Positions 25,385-37,122 of a stretch of DNA of 64,000 nt are shown piece after piece. The notes beneath the pieces are model-generated. The model worked only from the letters and a program-made list of their open reading frames with translations, had not been told where the DNA came from and ran no database searches. The translations under genes and the position numbers were made by a program. The number at the start of each line of letters is the position of its first letter. Within the stretch, counting starts at the first letter, position 1. Where the stretch lies: positions 14,413,490 through 14,477,489 of the forward strand of contig WMCF01000020.1 of assembly GCA_009792885.1 (NCBI GenBank), given 5' to 3'. This DNA is from Eremophila alpestris peregrina (lineage: Eukaryota; Chordata; Aves; Passeriformes; Alaudidae).

Positions 25385-25482
25385 GGGGGCAGGGGGAGGA
25401 AACTGAGGCACAGAGTGAATTAGAAGACTCCACTCACTCAGAGAGCCCATCCAGGTCTCCTGGTGCCCAGTTTGTGTTTTTG
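25385..25482 (-). mobile_element. MIR-like SINE fragment, antisense
   Basis: The core aggaaactgaggcacagag is the hallmark of antisense MIR, followed by a diverged gcccatccaggtctcctg segment. Confidence 0.65.
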
Positions 25483-27935
25483 CTGCTGAATGATGGTGCC
25501 TTTTACAGGAATGAAAGCACTTACAGTGACCGAGATCAGGCCTCAAGAAGGCATCCATCTCACAGGGGGGACACACAAACCATGCAAAGGAACAGATCTA
25601 CAGACACCATGCAAGCCCATCCATATGCAGATAGATGCACACACAGATACAGATATGTACATGCTTTTACTGAGCTCATTGATATTCAGAAAGCAGCGCA
25701 GCCAGGTCTCACACAGAAGTAGGAGCACACCTGCAGACAGACAGACCTGCAATGGCTTATGTGTACAAACCCACAAGCACACACATGCACACACTGGTAC
25801 ATCAGTACAGCCCCGTAAAGCAGCACAGCCACACTGAAAGTCACTGCTTCTGCAAGCCTAGATTTCATTTACTGTGGTATCCTCTTAGCTAGCTGCACAT
25901 AAATGGATGCTCACATACACTGAAGTGCATTCTGCACAAGCATATTAATATATAGGATTGTCTCCTTATTATACTATGGCTCTTTCAGTGAAACCATGCT
26001 AATTTTCTACCACTCAAAAATCTGAGACTGCTGTAGCCATCAAACAACACTATTCATATGCAATAACTCCACACAAAATATTGCCTACCCATCTAATCAA
26101 ACAGTAGTGGATGGCTTGGGACATTTAAGTGGCTTTCTTTGGTTTCTTTGGTTTTTTGAGTTTGGTTTTTTTTTCTGGTTGACTTTTTAGCAAAATCTTA
26201 GGACAGCTGTGTTCTGAGATGAGATTTTCCAAAAGGCAGTTTTTCAAGGGCTTTTTTTCATAGTGCTAAAGATATCTGACAGCATTTCCTTCCTAAAGTA
26301 TCTTTTGACCAAGTACACAGTGTGTTTTAAAATTAAGGAAGGTAATGAAAATGTTGAAATTTCCATAATTATGTTCTAAAAATATTAATATTCTTGCATT
26401 AAAATATGTTTCTGTCTTACTTCTAAGGTTATTTTGTTCATGACTGATTTTGCAACTGCCTTTTAAAAATGACATGATAGAATCTTTGGTTAACCTTATG
26501 CTACCTCTTGTCTTCTTAGACTACAATGCATTCAAGAAAAAATGTAAAAGGAGTATATATAATATATACCATTGCCTACATCCCTCTATATTCCTCTGCC
26601 TATGAATTTGCATCTGATCTTGTTAAACTGAAGTCAGATAAAAAAGATTAAATACATGCTGATTAACAGCTGTCAGCATTCTGATCCATTAGGTGAACAA
26701 GTACTTAATTCAGATTAGGCGACCATGTTTTGAAATAATGGAACTAAATAAAATCACTAAAGTTCTTTAGAATATCATGATTTGCAGAAATAATATATAG
26801 TAATTTGCAATATTGTATTCCACTGCAAAATCCTAAACTGCAACATTTTAATAATTCAATATTTATAACTCAGGTCTTCAGATAGTGCTAAACAATTGCT
26901 GCATGCCTTCTTGTTTTACCCCAGCTAGTGCCTGGTTCAGCAAGTCAAGCTCTAGACAAATCAGTCTTAGAGATCACTAAAGCTCACTGGGAGAAAAGTT
27001 GCCTGCATGGGGATGTAGGGATAAGGAAACACTTGTGTGTGTGGGAGGATCATTTAAACTGCTCCTCTTGGGAGGTTGGTTGTCAATTCAGAGTTGTTGA
27101 AGGAGTCTCAGCTGAGATGGTTTCATTGAGAGGGAATAGTAAACAGGCTTGTTTACAAAGGGGCAAACAGGAAAATTAATCTGAATTAACTTTGCAAGTA
27201 CATTGGTTAAAAGCATTAAAACATTGTTCAGGTGCTCATTCAAAATTTGAGTGTCCTAAATTGAATTTAGTTCACTTCATTTCCAAAGTGAATTAAGCTA
27301 AACTAAATAAAAGCTGCCTTAATTCTAAACAAGGGAGTCAGAGGTGTAATACAGTCTAACTAGACCACTTTAATTTCACACATTCAGTTAATTCAAATTA
27401 TTTTGTAGAGCCTTACGTAGATAAACCCTTAACCTGCTAACTCCTATGGAGAGAGACTGTACTTATCCAGGAGCCAGGAAAAGGGGACCCTGAGGCTCAG
27501 GGTACTCTACCAGCCACTGCAACTGTAACAGAAGAGGATGGATATAGCGGGTCGGTAAAGGCTGACAGAAACCAACAGTTCTGCAATTAATCAGGATGGA
27601 AGCCAGATATGTTTTTTAAATAATAGAGCAGTTCTGCATTCACAAACTTACACAATTATGCAAATGTACACACAGCTATGAGCCTTATAATACAGCAAGG
27701 TTCTACATAAATTATGGATCAATATTCAGATATGTTAGATATTACATCATAGATACAGCCTTGTTAAAAACTAGTGCTAGGTGATTGTGAGTATTATTTG
27801 TAGTAAGTGTGTGCTGTACAAAATCAGCCATATAGATAGTTGATGATGGTTACAAGCCACACCTGAGTATTTTCCCATAAAACTCCATTAAAACTTGAAA
27901 TGGTTGAAAAAATATTTATTAATTCTTCATGGGGC

Positions 27936-27990
27936 CTGAATATATAGTATGTGACCCAAATGTCTCTGAATATATAGTATGTGACCCAAA
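27936..27990. repeat. Exact 30-bp-period tandem duplication
   Basis: A 25-base segment (starting ctgaatatatagtatgtgac) occurs at 27936-27960 and again, identical, at 27966-27990, separated by five bases. Confidence 0.97.
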
Positions 27991-28682
27991 ACTCTATGTA
28001 GCCACAGTTATAAATGCAGACCTATAGGTAAAGATAAGCAAGTATGCTGGCTGTGTGGTGAATTAAAACATACCAAAAAACAAATGCCGATGCATTTGCC
28101 AACACAATATGGACACATAAACATACAGCTTGTATCTCTAAACACTAGACCTGACAGTGACTTACGTGAGCCAAACAGACTGGGTACAGATTTATCTTTT
28201 CACTATCTAAAACTGGCTTTGTCCTATAAATATGAAAACTAGACAATCTTCTAGAGACAGGCACCAACTTGATGCTGGGTGTCTTTGTAGCACCCACACC
28301 CTGAAGTGCTCACTTGTGCTTAACTGCTTTGGGTGACACGATAAAGCAAGGAATAAATTATACCAACAACAAGGACTAGAACAGGAAGGGAAAGATTCTG
28401 GTTCTCTGTGAATATTTTCTATGTGTTTTTGAATCAGAACTGTATTAAAATTCTGTATTTCAGTATAGCTGGAATCTGCTTTTTCAATAAAATCGAAATA
28501 TATTATTTTTATTTTTCAGTATAGTCACCAATTCACCTGAAAAAGGTAATTCTATAGGGAAAGCCCACAGTTTTTCCATTCTAACAAGACTTACCATTTT
28601 TTCTTACAATTTTGTTGATTTCTTTAAAAGCCAAGGTAAAAATAACATTAGATTAAATACACATCCTCAGCACTGATTGTGG

Positions 28683-28683
<1 letters not shown>

Positions 28684-28735
<52 letters not shown>
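28684..28735. repeat. 52-base poly(T) run
   Basis: Uninterrupted T from 28684 to 28735. It could be the tail of an insertion copied from a minus-strand transcript, a grown homopolymer, or an assembly artefact. The flanking DNA is not recognised as a retroelement. Confidence 0.95.
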
Positions 28736-28737
<2 letters not shown>

Positions 28738-31675
28738 AAAAATCTTCCAATGGCAAAGGGTCCCCTGTGAAAATTTTACCTAGTTCTGACAAGTGTAAGG
28801 GAGACACACAAAATGACATCCCTGTAAAGGGAAACATTTACTTATCCAACACATGCAAGCACGTACTGCAGTGCAGCACTGCAGAATACAGAGATAATAC
28901 ACAGCTAATACACAATGCTGCCAAAACCAAAAGTTAAAAAGTCCTGAGTCAATACCCTCCAAAATGAAGAGACTGGCATAAAATTCCCAATGTGGTAAAT
29001 AAGAATTTTTTTTTCCCTTTGCCTCCAGTTCTGGCCCCTTGGGAGGCAGCCAGATCCCACTTCCACCTGGTCCTTGAAGTTATGAAAGCCAGAAATACCT
29101 TGGTATTAAATGAAAGCTGAACTAATTGTTTATCTTCAAGATCTGTGGCTTAACACAAAATACCAGGTATGGCATAACTTGCAAGAGGGCTGAGAATGTT
29201 ATCTACATTTATCTGATTCCTCCCAGTTCAAGACTCCCTTCCTAGTACACACATGTCTTCTGTTAATCAAAATGAATGTCCACAAGGAATTCAGCACAGA
29301 CTCCTGAATTTTAATAACTGGAAATGGGCTCAAAGCAAAGCTTTCAATTAAAAGTTCCCATACTCCAGATTAAGATATTTAACCTTGGCAAGCCCATGTG
29401 TTTCTGTAGGTCTTCTTAACTCTCCTGCTGGCACAGCCGCTGTTGTGACAGCTCCGGCCCGCGCTGCGTGGCTGCCGCTGTGTGCTGGCAGCTCGTGGGG
29501 CTGTGCCCTATGCCAGCTCCATGCTGCTGCAGCAACACTGCTGGCAGGCTTTGAGATGGTCATTCTAGAGGTAATAGAAGACGACACTCTGAACTGCAGA
29601 GTTGGCACTCTGAACTACACATCATTGCAGTGTAGGTGTAATCAGAAAACAAATCTTAATTCCTAAGAGATCGAAAATATCTGGGCCTTTTCATGGCAGA
29701 AATGAAAAATCTTGCTAGTGAAAGGGACTTTAGCTCCTGTCCTGTTCTCTTCCTGTGGCTTGTTGGTTTTATAGCTTTTTGTCTTCTGTTGCAGAGATTA
29801 TGGATTTGTTGAGGGGGAAAGGTAGATCTGTAGCTGCTTTGATGAATACTTTCATGGATGTTCTGAGTTGAATGTCTGCTCCATGGTTGCCTATGGTATT
29901 AAAATTTGAACTCAATGACCCAGGTGATTCCTCCCAGGTCTGTGTTTCTACATCTAAGACCAGTAGAACTCTTTTTGTTGTTTGAGATTTCCTTAATTCA
30001 CCTTAAAACCAGTATGTCAAAAACCCAGGATCAAGTTTGCTCACAATATTTTGGTAATTGTGTGATATCTTCAAAATGTTTGGATTTTAATGAATTTCTG
30101 GAAGAAAGCCTTCCAGAGGTGAACTGAGCGTAATAAAAGTAGAAACACCTGCCTGAGGTGTTTCTATGCTGCAGTCACTGCTTCAGTGCAGCTCATACTT
30201 TAGCTACCTTTAAGCCAGCCAGCCTGGGTCCTGATGGCTCTGTAGCTACAGCTTTGCATAACACAGCAAATATTCAAGGATACCTGTTTCCCAGGTGGGC
30301 AAATGGTTCCTGCATCCTCATGCAGCAATTCATTCTAGGAGGCCAGGCTAGGCAACCTATGCACATGGGGCTGACTGCTGTCAATCATCAGTACCAGGAG
30401 CATGAAGTTGCATGTTGCTGCTCAGCAGAATGAAGTGGCAGGCCAGCCTCCTGGCCCCACACTTCTACTCTCAGAAGGCAGACACCTTCCCCTTTCTTTC
30501 CTTCTACCCCTCTTCCTTATGTCTGCACCTGTACCATGTAGCACAGCAGAACTGGAATGGGTAGAGATCTGCTAGAAGCTGAACGTTAATGCTCTGCTCA
30601 AATTAAATGAAATAAAACCATATGGTGTCATCATGGGTCACTGATTTAAAACAACAAAAAAAAAATCCTAGCTCCACTCTAAGCCCTTCAGATAGTAAAA
30701 CTGATGCTGTGAATTGTGCGTCTTCTTAAAGTGCAGTCAAGAAATGCAGTGAAAGAAACGGGCAGGATTGGTCTTTCTCTCATGTTCATAGTGAGCCGGC
30801 TAACCTGGAACAAAGTGATACTTTTTTCCCCATGTCTGCAGGCATGATGTCAGTCTAGCCCTGGTGAAATTGATGGACCTACACAGATTAAGAGCAGATA
30901 CAGAGCCCTGCTCAGAGAGGGCTGGGATTGTGTTTTGAGATATATAAGGCATCTCCATTTTGACCTCTCATCTATTTGGAAGCTTTGGGAAAACAGATAA
31001 TCCTCTTCATGCACCTTTTATGACTATCCATCTAATCAATTTAATTAACCTATCATCCTTGTGCTTATATACTAACATAGTACACAATCACCCCTCTTCT
31101 CTCTGCTTTTCCAAAAGGTAGGGAGAAGAAAATGCAATTTTCATGATAGAAGCAAGTTTGAATGTGTGAATATTGCTTGTGGCCCCTGAATATGGCAGAG
31201 TTTGAAGGCATTCTGCTGTCTTGGCAGAGAGTGCCAGAGCCCCAGGCCAGCTAGCAAGGAAGCTGCTCCTGCCAATGTCAGCTGTTTTTCTTAGGGCTCT
31301 AAGTGTTGCAGTAGATTTTGAGAGCAGTAGCTTCTACTGCTCCCACCTTACTTCCTATGAGAAATTATGTTGTGGCTTTTATGTAGCAACTGCAGCTCTG
31401 ATCTTCCCAATTACATCTGCTGTTGCAAATTTAAACACTACCACTGAAGCCTGTGCAGCTGAAATACAATTCCTGTTGCCTTTGCCCATTTCCCTTCACA
31501 TATAGCCACTGTCAGCAGGGTACATGTCACTTCTGCTTCAAGCAGGAGAACGAAGCCAATACTGTGCTACAGCTCGCTGAAGCACTCACTTGGCCCCTGT
31601 TTATTAGAGAGTCTGAGCCCTTCACTCCTCCTTCCAGCTGTCCTCACTGTGCCCCAGGTGGCACGGCAATGCTCC

Positions 31676-31805
31676 TATCTTCATACTTCAGGCAGGAAAC
31701 AGAGCACAGAGAGAAATGCCATTTGTCCAAACTCTTGATGAGAGAGGTCCATGACAGAGCAAGAACTGAAGCCCTTCCCTAAATCGGATTAGGCTCTAAC
31801 TATCA
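31676..31805 (-). mobile_element. MIR-like SINE fragment, antisense
   Basis: The landmarks run in antisense order: ggcaggaaacagagcacaga, gccatttgtccaaactc (diverged 'cttgcccaaggtcac'), catgacagagcaagaactga and a diverged tail up to ggctctaactatcagac. It is old. Confidence 0.6.
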
Positions 31806-32334
31806 GACTTTCTATTTCCCTTCCTTCACCCCCAAATCCCTTGGCTGTTTTTCCTCACCATGTTACAAAGCTTGCTTTCCATTTTGAACTTTGGGCAAAG
31901 AAGATTTCCCCTCCCCCCTTCTTTTGCTCAACCGTGAATTTAGCTGTGTTTCAACCTATGCACAGAAACATAAGACTGTCTCCTATTTGAACCGAAGTCA
32001 CGTTCAGAGCTCTGTATGCCTCTGCAGCACCAATCTGCAGGTGAGATACCGGTGGCTCCATGGGCGCTTTCACCAAAGACCTCACAGTTGCCTCTTCTCA
32101 TGCCATGTTGTCCCTCTTTGCCAGCATCGCTGGGATGGTCACAAGCCCTGTTGTGGGAAGGCATCTGATGCAGGGAAGGCCTCAGTGTCCTGCTCAGGCC
32201 CGCCCCGTGTGCCCCGCAGGCCGCCCTGTGCGCAGCCCGTGGCTCAGCAGCACAGCCCCGCACTAATTAAGCAGCGCGGCACAGCGGGGTGTGTGTGCCT
32301 TGGCCATCACAGCCTCCCCTGGACACAGCGCAGA

Positions 32335-32480
32335 GAAAAGGCTGAAGCTTCACGATGTTAGCCTTCCAAGAACCGCTTTAATTGCCCAGTAATGCACACC
32401 CTGGGGTCTTGTAATGTGCTTCTAATATGGAGCATTTAAAATATGAATAGTCCAAAACAATTACAAGGAGTTTGGTGTTC
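32335..32480 (+). promoter_or_regulatory. Candidate intron 3 enhancer-like element
   Basis: Holds CTTTAATTGCCC, GTAATGCAC, GTAATGTGC, TCTAATATGGAGC and AACAATTACAAGG: homeodomain and SOX-like cores in unique sequence beside a GC-rich patch (32160-32340). The function is inferred. Confidence 0.35.
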
Positions 32481-33028
32481 TGCTGAGTGTATCCTTCCAC
32501 TCTCAAAAATAATCCACGACAAAGGAGTATGATCAAAGCGAGCATACTAATGCTTTCTGAAATCTGTCAGCATCTTCTTGATGCAGCAGGACACACCAAT
32601 CTTTCCTTCAGTTCAACTTCACTCTGTTCTTTCAGGATTAAAATAATTGCTAGATTGTAATTCCAGATTATTCAATCCTACCATATCTTCCTCTGATCAG
32701 CCCTCGTAAGATTTTTTTATTTGAGATGCTGTCAAAACACTCTGCCAGCCATGGTAAGAGAGAAGAAACCGCAAAGTATGTTAGGCTATAAGACAGTTCG
32801 GATAGTAATATCAGAGAAGCAAGGAGGGTTTTCTATGATTTGTTGTTCTTTTAGCAAGTAATTTCTGGATAAATTCAGAAGCGATTTTCCACTTGCTTAT
32901 TTACAAGGAGTGAAAGTTCTTCTCAGAAAGTACTCTGGCTCAGCTAATTTTAACTTCTAATATTTCTTGTTACAATTATAATGTTATAGAAGAGAATATT
33001 TTTGTCTGGCCATCTGTACTCAGAATCC

Positions 33029-33087
33029 ATTAAAACTGAAAAAAATAATGAAATAGACATTAAAACTGAAAAAAATAATGAAATAGA
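33029..33087. repeat. 30-bp-period tandem duplication
   Basis: A 29-base AT-rich unit (begins attaaaactgaaaaaaataa) at 33029-33057 is repeated identically at 33059-33087 with one base between copies. Confidence 0.97.
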
Positions 33088-34817
33088 AATCAAACATTGG
33101 AAATTCATGATCTAATGTTGAACATTTAAGAAAGTCAAAGGCATTTGGAAATAAGCAGTTGGTTTCAGCTGGTGCTGTATGTAATATTAAGTCTAGAAGG
33201 AGTTACTACAAGCCAACTATGGCAACTCTTGAATTCCAGGATGTATGTATAATTCATAGTATGATACTATTTACTGTAATGACATTATATGCCATCATTT
33301 AACATAATATTGCATATTAAATTCAGATTGTGGAATGAAGTTCAGTTGCTTTACTGCAATCAAAGATCTGTAAATGTCCTGTTGCTGGAACTTCAGAAGG
33401 TTATGTATTAAATCTGTTTATATTATCAAAAACTCAAAGTAGTCAACTTGTGCAAAAATATCCCACTGGAAAATGAAAAATGGGAATTTACAGTAAGTAT
33501 ACCAGTTTATGTTCCTAGTTAAGTACAAATGATGCTATTGGAGTCACTAATTGTAATGGAATTAGAGCAGGGATGAATTTAGTCCAAAGGGTCAATTTCT
33601 CTTTGAAAAAGATGTTTGAAAATATTGGCATTTATCTCAAGAAATCAGCACAGCTAACTGGTGTGCCAGGACTTGTGTCCCTTCTGCTTTTGGGAAGGGC
33701 TGAGGATGTAATCTGCAAGACTTGTCTTTCTCCAAAGTCTGAAAGCAAAAGCAAGCCATCAAAGACACCAAGAGGTGATTGAGGTTTTGTGACCTCTGAT
33801 ACAGCCATAATCCAGAAATCTTAGATTTGAGGCAGCAGAGCTGGTTTAGTGTGTATTTCAGTCCCTGGTGAGGGTGAGAAGCTTTCAGCAGCACTGAAGT
33901 TTAAAGACAGCATTATTATGCTACATTTGTTGCTATGGGGCCAGGTCAGCTCTGTTCATCTTTCATCTGCTGTTTCATTAGGTGGTCTTGTGTAGGACAG
34001 ACTCACCTGAAGCCTCTCAAAGCAGCAGTAGTGCTGCCTAGCTATTTTGCTGTTGATCACTGTCCCTAAGTGAATCGACCCAGGGGGATGCACTGCTGTG
34101 TTCTTTACTTAGCATTAGGATCCTGAAATGTTCCCTCTTTCCTTAGAACACTGGAGTTCAGTCATGACTTTAGGGCAAAGGAACACTGCTGGGAAGAGTC
34201 TTTTCAAGACCTATCTCTTCTTTTAGTCATAGAAAATATGTTCTACCAGATATCTCAATAGGTTCACTGTGCATTTGATGCCAAAAATTATTTGACCCTA
34301 GCCACTGGAGGCTGCACAACCAGAACTGCTCCCCTCTGCTCACAGTTTCCGGACACTTTCTCTTGACATAAAACCAGTTTCATTCTTGGGAAGGGAATGT
34401 TTTTGAAAAGAGCCTTTCACCTCTGGGTCACTAGCAGAACTCTGGCCCTGCTTGGTAGTGACCGAAAATCATTACCAGCTGACAGCTACTTGGTGCAATG
34501 AGCTGGTGAGTCTCATTCCAGCTCCTAATGGACACATCTCAGTAAACACAGTCACAACTGGCACTAACTGGGGTTCTCAGCCAAGAGACCTCGAACTGAA
34601 TGAGAAAGGAAATTGAACCTCCCTCTTCATCCCCTGCCTGGGTTTCGGAATATTATGGACAGGCACTTTATACCTGCAGCGTTTCACAGGCTGTTTTTAC
34701 TCTAAATGGGTTTTTGAAACTTTGCAATTTTCATGGAGCATGATTCAGCACAGCCTGATCTGCCATCTCAATATAATTAGACTCGTCTTATGGTTCCCCT
34801 CAGTAGAAGCTGAGCTG

Positions 34818-34912
34818 TCTGGTGCCATCTCCCAGTACAAATGGTAAATCTGATGTCATATCTCAGTATGAATGGAACCATCTGATGTCACCTCAGTGCT
34901 AACAGGACGTTT
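34818..34912. repeat. Three-unit decayed tandem repeat, about 31 bp
   Basis: Units start at 34818, 34849 and 34881 with TCTGGTGCCATCT, TCTGATGTCATAT and TCTGATGTCACCT, and share a CAGTA-(C/T)-(A/G)AATGG core in the first two. Confidence 0.65.
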
Positions 34913-35029
34913 TATAATATGTCATCTAAGGCTGCAGGGGAAATCTTCTAATCCATTCACTATGCTACACTACAATAGAACATAACACAGTATAATGTGT
35001 AGGTTAACTTAGACACCCTCAGGCAGATT

Positions 35030-35060
35030 TTGGATAGACGGATAGATGGATGGATAGAAA
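35030..35060. repeat. (GGATA/GATG)n microsatellite
   Basis: ggatagacggatagatgg then atggatag units. Confidence 0.85.
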
Positions 35061-35094
35061 CATTTATACAAAGTATACATATATTATATCACTC

Positions 35095-35400
35095 TATTGA
35101 TTTTAAAAAAGTTCCAGGACTGCCTAGCTATAATGAGATTTTTGAACTTTGTGTTGCGATCAATGAGGGGAATATTATTGGCGTGGAGAATTGATATACC
35201 CGCTCTCTGTGGCTTGTTCTGCTCCTGGACTGCCCCTGCCCCCAAGGTGTACGATTCCATCAGACACTTAACCTCTTTTACAGTGTCATCAGGCTAAAAG
35301 GAATCTAATAGTGACACGGGACTTGTGCTCAGCACTCTGGCACTATTGCTTTCCTGTCACAAATAATTTATAGCTTTCTATTTCCATCCCTTTGCCTGCA
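35095..35400 (+). promoter_or_regulatory. Candidate intron 3 enhancer-like element
   Basis: Unique sequence with TATAATGAG, TGAACTTTG (35143-35151), TTGCGATCAATG, AATATTATTGGCG, GAATTGATATACCCG, TCTAATAGTGACACG and AAATAATTTATAGC, a crowded homeodomain/nuclear-receptor-like set with several CpGs in a CpG-poor intron. The function is inferred. Confidence 0.4.
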
Positions 35401-37036
35401 CCCCATCCCCTTTTTCTGTTTCTCTGGGCTGGGGGAAATCAATAAACTCACACAACCAGAGTGGCACTTCAGGGGGCTTTAGGGGGAATGTGAGACAAGA
35501 GGGGAAAAAAGAAAAAAACAGAAAAGAAGAAAAAAGTTATATAATTTGCTGTAGCACACTTTTCAGATCAGCTCTTCACCTAGTACGAATCGTAGGACCT
35601 CAGAATCTGGCCCTGAGGCCTTCAGACAATTTTTGTGTAGGTTCTCAGCAGCTATAGATTAGGGCATCTGGTACCAATGATCTACATGGAATGAAGATCT
35701 GGCTCTCCATCCTCAGCTAGATCCTTGACATTCTCTGTCTTCAGCTATGTCCCAGGCACTCCAGCTACTGACAAGGTTTCATCAAGCATGTAGCAGAGTT
35801 TTCTAACATGCTGAGGTGCGATGTTCTCTTCCTAAGAAGGCTTCACTGTCAGAAGCTGTGGTTTTTAAAAATTGCCCTCACAATGTCTCTGCCTATCTCT
35901 ATCTATGCCATATCACCCACTAGCCGCACATTTGCTCTTGGAAGTTTTGCCAAATCATTATTTAGAACACATTTCTAAGGGAAGCTCTCAAGTGGGCAGG
36001 AAGAATCTTCTATTTCCTTTCACTTTCTGGAGAGATTTTTGGTTAGAAAATAAAGCTAATATAATGCAGGGCTAAGAGTTCCAGAAACTCAGGCTAAATA
36101 GAATATGCAGCCTACACCTGAACTGGAGTGGCTGAAGAGAGGTGAGGCTTATTCTAATCTCAGAAAGGAAGTTGGTTTCCATGGCCTTCAAAAGTCATGG
36201 TTTATTTACTGAGTTCCTTGGTGGAACAGCTGTTCCCAAATCACAGATACCCAATATCTGCCAGTAGTCAGGGACCTTGCCAGTCAGGTACTAGGTACTA
36301 GTGATTTTCTTTTACCACTGACCTCAGCTGCATTTAAACCAGTGACCTAGAGGTGAAAGATTTCACGTAACAAGAAAAGGAGCACTGACAATTGCAGTTC
36401 AGTTTATTGCCATTCTGAGCTACATTATAAGCTTTGTGTTGTCTTTTTGACTTCCCATGCTGTGTTCATTCACCACCTGACAAACACCAAGTTTTGCCCT
36501 GTTTGATGGACCTTTTTTTCCTGGTGATCTATATCCCACCACCACTGCCTACAGACGTCTTCTGCTTTCACCTCATTTATGAAGGGCAAGGGTTTTGGGC
36601 AAGCCTCCCACAGTACAAAGCATTTAGTCAGTCAGAAGGGTATTTTTCAGGTAGACAACAAAATTAAAGCGACACCATTTGTAAATTCAGCAATGTCTCT
36701 ATTAGCTGCAAAGACTGCATTGTGATTATGCTCACAGATCAGACCAGAAGTAACACTACAGCTGTTAACACACAGAAGATCCTAGCTTGCTCACTAAACA
36801 CCATCCTTATGCAGTAACCACCCAAGTTTGGGATAAAGACAACAGAGCAGAAATTGGATGATTCTCTGAGAGCTGGACTATTAAAGCAGTAGAATCAGGA
36901 CCACAAGGCAAATCAAGCCACTCTACTGCACTGAGAGCTCAGATCAAGCCTTCAGGTTCTGATAACTGGGACTGTGTGTCTGCAAAGGCACACAGAAGAT
37001 GCATTTGAGTTCTGAATGTGTTTCACTCTTTTCCAG

Positions 37037-37122
37037 GATCATCAGAACCAAAGTTCAGCAACCTTTTCACCCAACACCAGATGGGAGTGGGACAGGTGTG
37101 ACTGCACCAGGACATACTATTG
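37037..37122 (+). CDS. PAX2: PAX2 exon 4: end of paired domain and linker
   Basis: The exon encodes the end of Arg137 through Ile165 and the first base of Val166: [20 protein letters not shown] then VTAPGHTI. It closes the paired domain ([11 protein letters not shown]) and begins the flexible linker to the octapeptide. The acceptor is ttttccag|gatcat at 37036/37037 after a pyrimidine tract, and the donor is attg|gtaagt at 37122/37123. Position 154 is Ser where mammalian PAX2 has Ala, a mild linker change. The exon follows the 28.3-kb intron 3, the longest in the window. Phase 2 in and phase 1 out agree with both neighbours. Confidence 0.97.

Noticed and set aside
28684..28960. Processed pseudogene with a minus-strand poly(A) tail
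   Set aside because: No coding similarity or target-site duplication could be recognised next to the T run.
27936..33087. 30-bp direct repeats as a CRISPR-like array
   Set aside because: Each site has only two adjacent copies of unrelated sequence, in a vertebrate intron with no cas genes.
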